DNA from: Flammeovirgaceae bacterium SG7u.111
GTDB taxonomy: Bacteria; Bacteroidota; Bacteroidia; Cytophagales; Flammeovirgaceae
Direction: 5' to 3'
DNA: 64,000 nucleotides
Assembly (NCBI GenBank): GCA_034044135.1
Contig: CP139021.1
Coordinates: 3,115,635-3,179,634, forward strand
Made by a program: the position numbers and the translations under genes. The notes beneath the pieces are model-generated. The model was not told the DNA's origin, searched no databases, and saw nothing but the letters and a program-made list of their open reading frames with translations. Shown one piece after another: positions 33,601 through 42,262 of the stretch; position 1 is the stretch's first letter; each line of letters opens with the position of its first letter.

Positions 33601-34999
33601 TACTTTAAATAAAACGGATGATTTTCTGATTGTATTAGGAATTGATTCGGGTGTAGTTGGTAATGAATATAAGTGGTACAAAGATGACTTATTGATCAAA
33701 ACAACTACTTCTGATACGCTCACCTTGACAGGAGAAGGCAAGATTGAAAATGCTACATATACTTGTAAAGTGACAAATAGTGGAGCGTCTGTTCTTACAC
33801 TAACTTCACTAGATGTAAACGTGATTGATACCTCGGTCTACCAACAAACGATTGATTTTGAAGAAATTCCTGATAAAACTTTTACTGATAACTTTTTTAA
33901 GTTAATAGCCACAGCAAGCTCAGGTCTTCCTGTCAAGTTTGAAGTACTTTCAGGTTTAGATTTAGCGGGTGTCAGTAATGATACAGTGACGATTTTAGGT
34001 GTGGGTGAAGTGACAATTAAAGCATCTCAAGCGGGTAATGTCAATTACTATTCTGCCGAACCTGTGGAAAGAAGTTTTATGATCTCTAAGTCTCCTGCTG
34101 TAATCGTGCTTGATAGTCTAGCTCAGCCTTATACTGGTGCTTCAAGGAAGGCAGCAGCTAGAACTGTCCCCACTGGGTTAGTGGTAGATGTAACTTACAA
34201 TGGTAGCTCTGCTGAGCCTACTGAAATAGGTAAATATGGAGTTATTGCTAGTTTAGTGAGCGACTTTTATGAGGCTGATCCTGTTTCAGATTCTTTAGAA
34301 ATCACAAAAGGAACAGGACAAATAGTCCTTTCTGATTTAGAACAGGTATATGATGGTACTTTAAAGCAAATATCGTTTGAGACTGTTCCTGCAAATTTAA
34401 TTGTTCAAATGTTTTACAACGATGTGCCAATCAATGCTGGTAAATATGGAGTTGAGGCTGTTTTAAATGACGAGAACTTCTATCCACTTACAGTGAGAGA
34501 TAGTTTGCATATAAAGAAAGCACAGGCAACTATTGAAATATCAAACTTAGAACAAGTTTTTGACAGGACACAGACAAGGTCAGTTGCGGTAACTACCGAC
34601 CCTGCCGGATTGGACTTTAGACTTACTTACAATGATTCTGCCGAGCTTCCTTTGCTTTTCGGTTCTTACACCGTAGAGGTCACTATCGTAGATGATAACT
34701 ATGAAGGGACTAAAACAGAGACTTTTGTGATCACGGGGATCTCTGAAGAACTGTCAAAAAGATTGATACTTTATCCCAACCCAACTTCGGGTTTGCTGAA
34801 ACTTCAGGATAATTCAGGATTTAGGGAACTAGGGGCTGTGAAGGTATTTGATAGCTCTGGGAAGGAAGTGTTGGGCAAAAAGCTAACAGCTTTGGAAACA
34901 AGTATAGAAATAGATCTTCGTGAATTTTCAAATGGAGCGTTTATCTTGCTTATCCAAAGAGGAGAAAAATCTGCTGTGAAAAGAATTATTAAAAATTGA
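30698..34999 (+). CDS. secreted subtilisin-like (S8) protease with LRR, MBG and T9SS domains
   Basis: 1433-aa multidomain secreted protease. Signal peptide 1-23 (ends SLAQ); S8 domain about 105-430 with catalytic D133 (GVWDAG), H163 (ATHVGG), oxyanion N270 (SAGN) and S362 (SGTSMATP). Then a jelly-roll P-like domain (to about 560), a pre-peptidase C-terminal-like domain (about 563-665; YWYTFTPTQDGLLNLST), plant-type leucine-rich repeats (about 674-960; LSENELNGKLP, LSNNELSGTIP), an Ig-like section, two or three MBG-type repeats (about 1110-1340; QPYTGASRKAAARTVPTGL, LEQVYDGTLKQISFETVPA) and a type A T9SS sorting domain (LYPNPTSGLLKLQ to the end). It would cross the outer membrane by T9SS and be attached to the surface or released. 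No pro-domain inhibitor family was recognised. Monocistronic, with its own terminator. Confidence 0.92.
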   Translation: MKTSTTRIALYLILLFSPFISLAQVPTKAKALEYVKEVNKKKVLLKLSKKLKKQTTKDKEYAVEFAQKNDIPIFIRNNNFYGELLRVTPSGKPIYIATTNVDAAKSIGTDRVWDGGDLGLDLSGDGMTIGVWDAGAVLASHEAFSGRASQKDNVTITDYHATHVGGTMVGAGINADAKGMAYEANLSAYDWNNDDSEMATEGADGLLISNHSYGIVAGWYLDNGVWKWNGDDGISDQEDWKFGFYSSGARSWDQIAYNSPYYLIFKSAGNDRGDGPENGDHPQDGSYDCISFDGVAKNIMTIGAVADVVSYSTPEDVVMSSFSSWGPTDDGRIKPDVVANGVELLSAWNTGNSDYQKISGTSMATPSAAGSALLLQEHYQELNGRFMKSATLKGLIIHTADEAGAEEGPDYAFGWGLMNIGKAAKLIGDNGIGHQILEKTLLNSDSFELAVDIGAAPAVLTLAWTDVAGTPVNSQLDPSSLMLVNDLDMRLVGEGQEFMPYILDPANPSVAATKGDNFRDNVEKIYLSAPTPGTYTIKIKHKGSLSSGIQDFSLIISGTEAPLGSICYASDTAELGTNLAPRTPYWYTFTPTQDGLLNLSTSGSTTKDTKVSIFAACGGNLIYSGDDEDGEQTDVSFLVSAGEELFFMWDNAADTTGFAWDLSINPVSPSMELDSLVLVELYKRTDGGNWEDNSSWLSSEALSNWYGIETNEDGRVRKIDLSENELNGKLPNTLKFLGKLDSFAVFNNELYGELPDSLDKWKSLSYFSIANNKVEGELPAYFGEIDSLRTLSLSNNELSGTIPPLLGNAINLKKLYIANNKLEGKLPPELWSLANLEELTFAGNSLSDTISTEIGQLSKLVKLSFSRNDFYGEIPLSIGSLTELEELYLGSNRFTGSVPDTIATLEKLATFKLEENQFNEMVDLSGSAKMASLNYENNYFTFEDILPNIGISEHTYSPQLPVGEEIDTTLNKTDDFLIVLGIDSGVVGNEYKWYKDDLLIKTTTSDTLTLTGEGKIENATYTCKVTNSGASVLTLTSLDVNVIDTSVYQQTIDFEEIPDKTFTDNFFKLIATASSGLPVKFEVLSGLDLAGVSNDTVTILGVGEVTIKASQAGNVNYYSAEPVERSFMISKSPAVIVLDSLAQPYTGASRKAAARTVPTGLVVDVTYNGSSAEPTEIGKYGVIASLVSDFYEADPVSDSLEITKGTGQIVLSDLEQVYDGTLKQISFETVPANLIVQMFYNDVPINAGKYGVEAVLNDENFYPLTVRDSLHIKKAQATIEISNLEQVFDRTQTRSVAVTTDPAGLDFRLTYNDSAELPLLFGSYTVEVTIVDDNYEGTKTETFVITGISEELSKRLILYPNPTSGLLKLQDNSGFRELGAVKVFDSSGKEVLGKKLTALETSIEIDLREFSNGAFILLIQRGEKSAVKRIIKN

Positions 35000-35020
35000 T
35001 TTGAAGCGTATCTAAAAGGA

Positions 35021-35047
35021 AAGCCCGCCTACTTGGCGGGCTTTTTT
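35021..35047 (+). terminator. intrinsic terminator of the S8 protease gene
   Basis: AAGCCCGCC (35021-35029) / GGCGGGCTT with a TACTT loop, followed by a T-run to 35047, 21 bp past the stop codon. A textbook Rho-independent terminator. Confidence 0.9.
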
Positions 35048-35068
35048 ATGTCATCAAGGGGGAGATAA

Positions 35069-36448
35069 TTACCTCCTTCTCAAAATAGTTGTTCCACCTA
35101 TCCAGCAGCCAACTTCTATTTCTGCGCCTTCTTCTAGCCCGGCCGTAAAGATGTCCTGAATAGAAGGGAATTGTTCTTTGGCAGCAGCCTTTTTTGAACT
35201 GTTTCCTGCTTTTTCATAGGCATCATAGGCCGCTAGGTAAATAGCCCTTTGTTTTACAGGATTCATCTCTTTACAGCTTTCTCCTGAATGCATGTACATA
35301 TCACCTATGACAGTATACGCTTCCGAAATTTTGGACTTGTCAAGGGAGACGGCTTCATAAGCCATCGACCGCGCCTTGGTGAATTGTCCGTTTTTTGAGA
35401 GTATTTTAGCATATACGAGATAGTATTTTGCCGCTTTTATAGGATCTTCTTTTGCAAGGCTGATCGATTTTTGGTACCATTCCTCTGCTTCTTTGTAATT
35501 TTTATCAGAGGCAAATGACCTAGCTATGATCGATGCCATACCAGCGGTAGGTTCGGCATTGAAAGCACCTTTGGCAGCCGTAATGAAATTGGGGTTGTCA
35601 TAACATTTGGCAAGTGCGTAATATTTAAGCGCCCTTTTGTTCAGTGCTCCATCTTCAGGATGGGCAAGGATTTTTTCAGCAAAAAACTCATCTACTTTTT
35701 CACAATTAATCTCGGTTACTTTTACCAACAGCTCATCTACTTTCTTACCAGCCTCTTTCCATTTCTCCACTTCTTCTTCCTCTGTTTCACTTTCTATATG
35801 AAAATCGATTACATTCATTATTTTTTCATAATGATCAAACACTTCTGCCTCTTCAATCTCTTTTGACTGCTTCATGAGGGCGACAGAAGCCATGTAATAT
35901 TGCAGATTATACCTTTTGCTTTCCGTTCCTTGCAGGTCGTAAAGCCCTGTGTATAGTTCATAAAGGGCTTTGTAATATCCGCTGCCACGATTTACGAGGT
36001 AAGGGTAGGCTTTGCTTCCTTTAATGCTCAATACTTTAGCGGAGTTTCCGAAGTACTTATACCGATTGTCTAAAAGCATTAAAACCTTGTCTTCCAGTTC
36101 GGTTTTCCTTTCTGGAGTTTCAGCCTTTTTAAGGCAGAAATTATAAATCTTGTATCCATTGATATAAAGAGACTCGTGAAGGTAAGGGATATTTGTTATC
36201 AGCCAGGTGAGTGGTTCTTCGGCAGATTCCCAATACTCTTCGCCCCAGCTAAACCTGTCTGAGTAAATGGCAAATTTATCTTTGCCTTCATCTCTGTTCT
36301 CTCCCCAGCAGTAACCATCTTCGTCGCAGTTGGTGGCATCTGGGTGCTCACTTTTTTGTGCCGAGGTAAAAAATGGTGCAGAAAGAGAAAAAACAAAAAT
36401 GGCAGTTTTAATCAAGTCGCTAATAGTTGTTGACACTGACTTTTTCAT
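35069..36448 (-). CDS. exported TPR-repeat protein
   Basis: 459-aa exported protein of unknown function. Signal peptide about 1-30 (ends FTSAQ). TPR-type helix pairs dominate the rest (for example KNYKEAEEWYQKSISLAKEDP, AKYYLVYAKILSKNGQFTKA, ARSMAYEAVSLDKSKISEAY), after a Cys/Trp-containing N-terminal segment (DEDGYCWGENRDEG). The short C-terminal tail EVGCWIGGTTILRRR recurs in Bacteroidota TPR proteins. It is transcribed convergently to the protease and shares no operon with neighbours. TPR proteins scaffold complexes; the partner is not suggested by context. Confidence 0.75.
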   Translation of the reverse strand: MKKSVSTTISDLIKTAIFVFSLSAPFFTSAQKSEHPDATNCDEDGYCWGENRDEGKDKFAIYSDRFSWGEEYWESAEEPLTWLITNIPYLHESLYINGYKIYNFCLKKAETPERKTELEDKVLMLLDNRYKYFGNSAKVLSIKGSKAYPYLVNRGSGYYKALYELYTGLYDLQGTESKRYNLQYYMASVALMKQSKEIEEAEVFDHYEKIMNVIDFHIESETEEEEVEKWKEAGKKVDELLVKVTEINCEKVDEFFAEKILAHPEDGALNKRALKYYALAKCYDNPNFITAAKGAFNAEPTAGMASIIARSFASDKNYKEAEEWYQKSISLAKEDPIKAAKYYLVYAKILSKNGQFTKARSMAYEAVSLDKSKISEAYTVIGDMYMHSGESCKEMNPVKQRAIYLAAYDAYEKAGNSSKKAAAKEQFPSIQDIFTAGLEEGAEIEVGCWIGGTTILRRR

Positions 36449-36552
36449 GAGAGAGTTTCGCTAAATTTATTGTAAAAAAATGTTACAGGTATAAACTTAC
36501 GATTCCCCTATGGAATGGTTATGAATTTTACATGACTAAATTGCTATAAAAA

Positions 36553-36586
36553 AAGCACCCAAACGAATGGACTCGTTTAGGTGCTT
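36553..36586 (-). terminator. terminator of the Kelch/FN3 gene
   Basis: AAGCACCCAAACGA (36553-36566) pairs with TCGTTTAGGTGCTT (36573-36586) with one mismatch. On the minus strand it is followed by T7. It lies 24 bp past the stop of the 36611-40408 gene. Confidence 0.85.
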
Positions 36587-36610
36587 GAAATGGTTGAAAT
36601 ATTATATTGT

Positions 36611-39600
36611 TTACTGAACAATAACTTTGAAAACCGCCCCCTCAAGGTCAATAAAGTACAATCCCGCTGGCCATGTTTGTACATCCACCGTAGCTTTACC
36701 ATTTTGGGTTTGTCCTCTGGCCACTTCTCTGGCAGACGAATTTTTGATTATGAATGGTAAATCCCTTTCGCCATGCTCAATTTTGAAAATACTATTGGCA
36801 GGATTTGGGTATACAACCGTATTTGCCAACAACTCATCTTTAATTGAAGTTACCACACCTTCATCTATTTCTAAGGTTATCGGTTCGGTAGCATCAGTTG
36901 TCTGGTTCTCGTCTTCGTTAAAAGCAACAACAGAGATTTCGATGTCTTCTTCATACCCGCTAACATCAAATGTGTATTGTTCAGTATTTGCTGGTACAGT
37001 GGCAAGGGTGTCTACAATTCCTTCAGCTGACTTAACAATTATTTTAAAGCCACTTTCTTGAGTTGAATTATCCTGCCATTTTACCGTAGTTTCGGTTTGG
37101 GTTATATTAGTGAAAGAAATATTTGATGGAGCTAACATCCTAGTGAGTTCATCTACTGTTTCATAGTAATATGAAGAGTTGTTTTTATAATAGGACGTCA
37201 GTGAAATTTCAATGGTTTCCGTAAGTTCAAATCCTATCTGGGCAAGGTTAAAGGATACCTCGTTGATTGTTTTTGGTAATAAAGTGTCAAAAGCAATGTC
37301 ATTAGTTCTGTAGAGGGTTACTTTATATCCTTCTGAAAGGCTAGAGTTGTTCTTCCATGATACCAATATTTCTGTCTTGTCCTTTTCCCATGTTGCCATT
37401 GCATCAGTTGGTACTTTAAATTTCGTGAGTTCTAGCGTATCTGATGTATAGGTATTGCCTTGTATTGATGATACCATCCTTGCTTGTGTAACTTCTGCTG
37501 AATCTGGTATTGAATAATCGTAGAAATAACTATTATTCGATATAGAATCGATAAAAACAAATGGACCATAGTTGTTAGCAATTTCAATTTTAACGCTCAT
37601 CTCTTGATTTTGGATGCCAAAACTTGCCCTAGCTGTTTTTTTTGTATCATTAAATTCGTATTTGTATAGATTAGGCGCACCTGGAATCATTGCCGTGGCT
37701 GTATTGCTTCCTGAGGATGTCCTGTCCTCATTAAATTGCACTAATTTATAATGGTGGGTAGAGTTCTCTTCTAAATTATATAAAGTATAGCTGTTTTTAT
37801 CACTGCCAATAGTATCTATAGAAATGACAGTGTCTGGTAACACTTCTTGTACAATAAGTTGTTCTGATCGAGAGTCAATACCAGTCCAATTCAGAACGAC
37901 ACTATCTGGAAGAACTGTCGAAGCTGATAAGGTTTGAACATCACTTAATTGCAATGGGTCAAATTTGAAAATGCTATAACTGTTCCAATCGCCCTCGGCT
38001 ATTACGTAGAAATCAGAATCTGTTTGGAAACTTGTTTGAGGCTGATAACTATCATCAGTGAAGTAGGGAATAGACACCCATTTGTTTGTGTTTGGTAGAT
38101 ATTTCCAAAAATCCCCTCGCACATTATTGGTTACCTCACCTCCACCAAAAAGACCACTAGAATTGTTAGAGCCTGAGACAGAATAATAGCTCAGGTTACC
38201 TGGGAAATCTGCCATTTGTTTCCATGTATCGTTTGCTTGATCGTAAAGATATAAGTCGTTGTATTTTTTATAATACTGCCACTGGTTTCTGATGGTAGCT
38301 CCACTGTAGTTTTGTCCAAGTCCTACAAAAACCGAATCTCCTATAACTATCGTTGCCATCGCTTCTCTATTTCCACCAACAAACGGTTTTTTCTCTGTCC
38401 ATTTGTCCATTGAAGGATCATACTCCCAAAAATCAGATGTTTGTACATTGCCCGAGGTGCTTACAACTGTATCCCCACAAACTATATATCCTTTGTTTTT
38501 GATAGCAAATGCCGTTGCACTTATTCGCCCTGCACTTGGAAAGTCGTTCAAACGTTTCCATTTATCAAGTTCGCTATCATATTCATATACTTCTTGCGAC
38601 ATGAAAGCTTTTTGGTTTTCGTATACTTGACCTGATATAAAATAGGCTTTTTTACCAATGACGAATACATTAGCTAACTCGAGTAATTTTGGGAAAGAGC
38701 TCTTCTCAGAAAATTCACCTTTAGTGAGATCATACATCAATACCGAAAGCTGGTCAGATTCTTTAGATGTGAGGTAAAGTTTATCCTCAATTGAAAAAGA
38801 GTGTCTAAAGTCAATCCACTTGTTTTCCTTAAAAGAGAAAACTTCCGACCAACCTCCTAGGGCTTTCTTGGTTACACCAGGATATTCTAATGAATATAAA
38901 GATAAAAGGGAGTCTTGGATATAAGCTGCTACTCTAAAGTAATAAGTATTGCCTTCAGAAAGCCCTTCGTATAAATAACTAGTGGTATTAATAGGCAAAG
39001 AGTCGACTACCGTGAAGGTTGATGTGTCGTTAACAGACATTTCTACCACAAACCCATCTTCTCTTGTGGAATAATCTTCCCAGGTCAATTTGGCTGTGTT
39101 GCCTTGCAGTGACTTGGCTATTAGTTTTCTAGGCTCTTCTAAATATTTTTTAGTGGTAGGGTAATAGTATTTTTTGTCTGAATCTCCAATATTGTTGTAA
39201 GCCCAGATTCTTGCCGTATATTTAGTATCTGACGATACATTGTAAGTGGTAAAAGAAGTACTGTCAGCAGGAATGGTGTCTAATGAGATTAGATCGTAAC
39301 TATTGTAATCAAGAAGCTCAATAATGTATCCTAATTCATTATCCGATTCGTCTGACCAATAAAAGGTGATGAAATCGTAGTCTAGGTCATAAAGCTCATT
39401 GTCTTCAGCGTAACCCGGCTTATTAGGTTTGGTTGGTGGGTTGATGTAATAAGTCCATACATCAGCTTTTTTCTCGTCAGAAAACCCACTTAGGTTAAAA
39501 TAATTACCTCCTACAACTAAGGCATAACTGCCAAAAGCAAGTGCAGAGCTATTGGTTCTATTACCTTCACTGCCAACTACAAGTGATTCTCCTTCAGTCC

Positions 39601-40408
39601 AGCTATTACTGCCAGCATGATATTTCCATAAGTCTAGTCCTGTGCTTCCTCCAAAAACATAGGCCGTATCACCAAGTACAAAAGCTGTTGCATTGAGGCT
39701 AGTCAAATGATTTTCTGCAAAAGATTTTTCTTCCCAACTATCATCTTCTGGATTATAAGCATAAAAATCATTTGTCATCATAGTTCCGCCATCCGTATTT
39801 TGTCCTCCACCTACAAACACAAGGCTGTCCAAGGAAAATGCGTTGGCAGATTGTCTTTTTTCTGCGGTTAAATTTGCTTTTTGTACCCAAGTAGCATTTG
39901 TTGGGTTATATTCCCACCAGTCTTTCAACTGATCATTACTGTTTCTACCTGTTCCAATGTACGCCTTTCCATTTGCGACAGCCGAAACAGCTAAGCTACG
40001 CCCAGAGCCAGGAAAGTCCGAAAGCTGTTGCCAGCTATTCTCGGCTGGCAAATACATGTAGAAATCATTGTGATAAACTCTTGTTCCAAGAGAGTCACCT
40101 TGGCCAGTTACAACGTAAACCGTATCGTTCAAGGTGAAGGCTAGGGCATTTTGCCGGCTTTCACCAGGGAAATTGGCTTTTTGTGTCCATGTTAGGGTGA
40201 GTGGGTCGTATTCCCACCAGTCGGCTAAATAATTGGTACCGTCTGAACCTGTTCCATAGTACCCTTTTCCACTTGCCTCTGCAAAAACGGCACCCGATCT
40301 AGCTGTTCCGGGAAAATCATTTGATTGAAGCCATTTTGTCTGTGAAAAAGCCAAATACTGAGAAAAAGTTAGTACAAGACTTAGAAGAATAGTAATCCTT
40401 GGGGTCAT
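36611..40408 (-). CDS. T9SS-secreted Kelch-repeat / fibronectin-III protein
   Basis: 1265-aa surface or secreted protein. Signal peptide 1-22 (ends AFSQ). Kelch-type motifs occur in two blocks, about 25-320 and 525-850 (SGAVFAEASGKGYYGTGSDG, DWWEYDPLTLTWTQKANFPG, ALAFTLNDTVYVVTGQGD), each block likely one beta-propeller. They alternate with fibronectin-III-like modules (NTAKLTWEDYSTREDGFVVE, ETTVKWQDNSTQESGFKIIV). The last 70 residues form a T9SS sorting domain (VVYPNPANSIFKIEHG, GLYFIDLEGAVFKVIVQ). Kelch propellers bind ligands or sugars; no catalytic residues are evident. Monocistronic. Together with the S8 protease it shows that the organism has a working T9SS encoded elsewhere. Confidence 0.85.
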   Translation of the reverse strand: MTPRITILLSLVLTFSQYLAFSQTKWLQSNDFPGTARSGAVFAEASGKGYYGTGSDGTNYLADWWEYDPLTLTWTQKANFPGESRQNALAFTLNDTVYVVTGQGDSLGTRVYHNDFYMYLPAENSWQQLSDFPGSGRSLAVSAVANGKAYIGTGRNSNDQLKDWWEYNPTNATWVQKANLTAEKRQSANAFSLDSLVFVGGGQNTDGGTMMTNDFYAYNPEDDSWEEKSFAENHLTSLNATAFVLGDTAYVFGGSTGLDLWKYHAGSNSWTEGESLVVGSEGNRTNSSALAFGSYALVVGGNYFNLSGFSDEKKADVWTYYINPPTKPNKPGYAEDNELYDLDYDFITFYWSDESDNELGYIIELLDYNSYDLISLDTIPADSTSFTTYNVSSDTKYTARIWAYNNIGDSDKKYYYPTTKKYLEEPRKLIAKSLQGNTAKLTWEDYSTREDGFVVEMSVNDTSTFTVVDSLPINTTSYLYEGLSEGNTYYFRVAAYIQDSLLSLYSLEYPGVTKKALGGWSEVFSFKENKWIDFRHSFSIEDKLYLTSKESDQLSVLMYDLTKGEFSEKSSFPKLLELANVFVIGKKAYFISGQVYENQKAFMSQEVYEYDSELDKWKRLNDFPSAGRISATAFAIKNKGYIVCGDTVVSTSGNVQTSDFWEYDPSMDKWTEKKPFVGGNREAMATIVIGDSVFVGLGQNYSGATIRNQWQYYKKYNDLYLYDQANDTWKQMADFPGNLSYYSVSGSNNSSGLFGGGEVTNNVRGDFWKYLPNTNKWVSIPYFTDDSYQPQTSFQTDSDFYVIAEGDWNSYSIFKFDPLQLSDVQTLSASTVLPDSVVLNWTGIDSRSEQLIVQEVLPDTVISIDTIGSDKNSYTLYNLEENSTHHYKLVQFNEDRTSSGSNTATAMIPGAPNLYKYEFNDTKKTARASFGIQNQEMSVKIEIANNYGPFVFIDSISNNSYFYDYSIPDSAEVTQARMVSSIQGNTYTSDTLELTKFKVPTDAMATWEKDKTEILVSWKNNSSLSEGYKVTLYRTNDIAFDTLLPKTINEVSFNLAQIGFELTETIEISLTSYYKNNSSYYYETVDELTRMLAPSNISFTNITQTETTVKWQDNSTQESGFKIIVKSAEGIVDTLATVPANTEQYTFDVSGYEEDIEISVVAFNEDENQTTDATEPITLEIDEGVVTSIKDELLANTVVYPNPANSIFKIEHGERDLPFIIKNSSAREVARGQTQNGKATVDVQTWPAGLYFIDLEGAVFKVIVQ

Positions 40409-40576
40409 AATTCTAGTTTAAAGTTAAGTGTTATATGTAATTAACCCTTTGACCCCTGTCAATATTTTGTACTTTTCGTGTTTTATAAATATGATGTTTA
40501 TAGCATGTTAAATATGCATGAAAGTATGTTGTAACTTATCAACAACAATCTGCTTTAAGAAGTTGTTGATATTCAA

Positions 40577-41533
40577 TTATTTCGTAGAGATCAGGCTTGG
40601 TTTTGTTCCCAATTCCAAGAACACTGGTAGGTGATCGGAACCGATATTATTGCCTATTTCTCTTTTTAGGGTGATGAGATCGTTGCTGAGAAGGCAATGG
40701 TCTATGCTTATACGCAACGGGTAGAAGCCCGAAGGCCATGAGGTCTGTAAGCCAAAACCCTTGCGGGAATCGTAAAGCCCAGCTGTTTTTTTCCATGAAC
40801 GGAAATTTTTTGAGAAGGAGGTGTTGTTAAAATCCCCAATAATTATTTTGCTTCCCTTTTGAGTGTTCAAGTATTCGGTAATTGCCTTCATCTGACTATT
40901 CCTAGATTGATAGTGCTGAGGACTTTTAGGAGGACACGGGTGAGTGTTGACCAAGGTGATATTTCTTCCATCTACTTGGAAATGTATGACGATGGAGGGC
41001 AGGTTTCGGAGTGAATCAAAATACGCTATTTCGCTTTTTTCTAATGGCAATTTGCTGTACACCCCAATACCAAATTTATCTTCTCTAGCTATCACTTTTG
41101 AATAGGGGTACTTGCCGCCAAGCGGCTGGAGTGCTAACTTCCATTGGGCATCAATTTCCTGAATGAGCACAATGTCTGCATCTTTGCTTTCTATTTCGTC
41201 CAATACTTTTTCAATCTCTTGGTTAGGCGACCAAATATTCATTTGGAGGAGGGTAAAGGAGGTTTCGGCAACGGCTGCTTGGTTTGGAATATATAAACCC
41301 ACTGTGGGTGTGATGTTGAACAAAAGCAAAACCCAACTAAGCATGAGCAACAAATATTTCTTTTTGAAAAAGAAATAACCAACAGGAAGTAAGGCTAAAT
41401 ATGCGGTCTGTACCTGAAACTGAGAGAAAATATCGCAAATGTAATGATCAAAAAAATTGAAAGAAAGAAAGGTTGCGACGGTAAGAAGGAAGAAAGAAAT
41501 GTAAAAAAAAATGTCTAATATTTTCCGAGCCAT
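40577..41533 (-). CDS. membrane endonuclease/exonuclease/phosphatase (EEP) family protein
   Basis: 318-aa protein with three N-terminal membrane helices (about 5-90) and a C-terminal EEP hydrolase domain outside the membrane. The ATG at 41533 is preferred because MARKILDIFFYISFF begins at the first helix. Active-site motifs: LLQMNIW, LIQEIDA (metal-binding Glu), NTHPCPP, IIGDFNNTSF, ISIDH and GSDHLPV (catalytic His). EEP proteins of this layout are metal-dependent phosphodiesterases of uncertain substrate. It is followed on the same strand, 59 bp further on the plus-coordinate side, by the DUF4251 gene and may be cotranscribed with it. Confidence 0.87.
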   Translation of the reverse strand: MARKILDIFFYISFFLLTVATFLSFNFFDHYICDIFSQFQVQTAYLALLPVGYFFFKKKYLLLMLSWVLLLFNITPTVGLYIPNQAAVAETSFTLLQMNIWSPNQEIEKVLDEIESKDADIVLIQEIDAQWKLALQPLGGKYPYSKVIAREDKFGIGVYSKLPLEKSEIAYFDSLRNLPSIVIHFQVDGRNITLVNTHPCPPKSPQHYQSRNSQMKAITEYLNTQKGSKIIIGDFNNTSFSKNFRSWKKTAGLYDSRKGFGLQTSWPSGFYPLRISIDHCLLSNDLITLKREIGNNIGSDHLPVFLELGTKPSLISTK

Positions 41534-41612
41534 ATAAGGTTTGTTTGGTATCAAGCTTCGAAAATATCAGGCTTTGCCGAGCTTCGCAAATTAATAACTC
41601 ATGAACTCTTTA

Positions 41613-42161
41613 TTAGTAAGTAGTCTGCCCTTGGAAAACCCTAGACTCGGATAGGGGAACAAGCTCTCCCGCAAATGTGATTTTGTCCCCAAAGTCACCC
41701 GAGATAAATGCCCTTACAGTTCCTTCTGCGGGAATGGTCAGCGACATGGTTGCCGAACCTGTTGAACCGCTGGTGCGCAAACGAACCGTGATGGACTGGT
41801 TAGGTTTTCCTTCTATCACTTCCCATCGGCTAGTATTTCCTTCTAACGTGATCCCGCCTACGCCGTTCCAGCCTACAATTCCCATAAAGGAAAGCTGAAT
41901 CACCGATTTGTCTTCGTTGAGCATAACAAAATTAGTGGTGGGTGACATCTGGTAGCTCATTCCTCGACTACCGTAAACTGTATGTGCTTCAATCACAAAC
42001 TTTTTAGAGTTTATGATATCCATTTTTAATTTCTTGTTCTCAATGGTTTTTTGCTCACGCAAGGCTTTTCGTTCCTTTTTGCTCAGCTTTTTGTTTTCTT
42101 GAGCCAAAAGAGCAGCTGAGGAAAGCAATGTAACTACTAAAAATAGAGTCAGTTTTTTCAT
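41613..42161 (-). CDS. DUF4251 family exported protein
   Basis: 182-aa exported protein. The ATG at 42161 starts at the signal peptide (MKKLTLFLVVTLLSSAALLAQ). A highly charged linker (KKLSKKERKALREQKTIE) leads to the DUF4251 beta-domain (KFVIEAHTVYGSRG, NFVMLNEDKSVIQLSFMG, GVGGITLEGNTSRWEV). The family is common in Bacteroidota and has no assigned function. It lies between the EEP protein and the TolC-like gene on the same strand, with gaps of about 80-100 bp. Confidence 0.82.
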   Translation of the reverse strand: MKKLTLFLVVTLLSSAALLAQENKKLSKKERKALREQKTIENKKLKMDIINSKKFVIEAHTVYGSRGMSYQMSPTTNFVMLNEDKSVIQLSFMGIVGWNGVGGITLEGNTSRWEVIEGKPNQSITVRLRTSGSTGSATMSLTIPAEGTVRAFISGDFGDKITFAGELVPLSESRVFQGQTTY

Positions 42162-42262
42162 TGTTTTAAGCATTAGGTATAGTATTGGATTTCACCTAAA
42201 TTAATAAGTATTTAGGTGAAAAACCAAGTCACCAATAAGTTTAGCCTTTTGCTTTACAGGTA

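Noticed and set aside
40538-40570. Inverted repeat ATCAACAAC / GTTGTTGAT after the EEP-family gene
   Set aside because: Nine base pairs with a long loop and no T-run; too weak to call a terminator.
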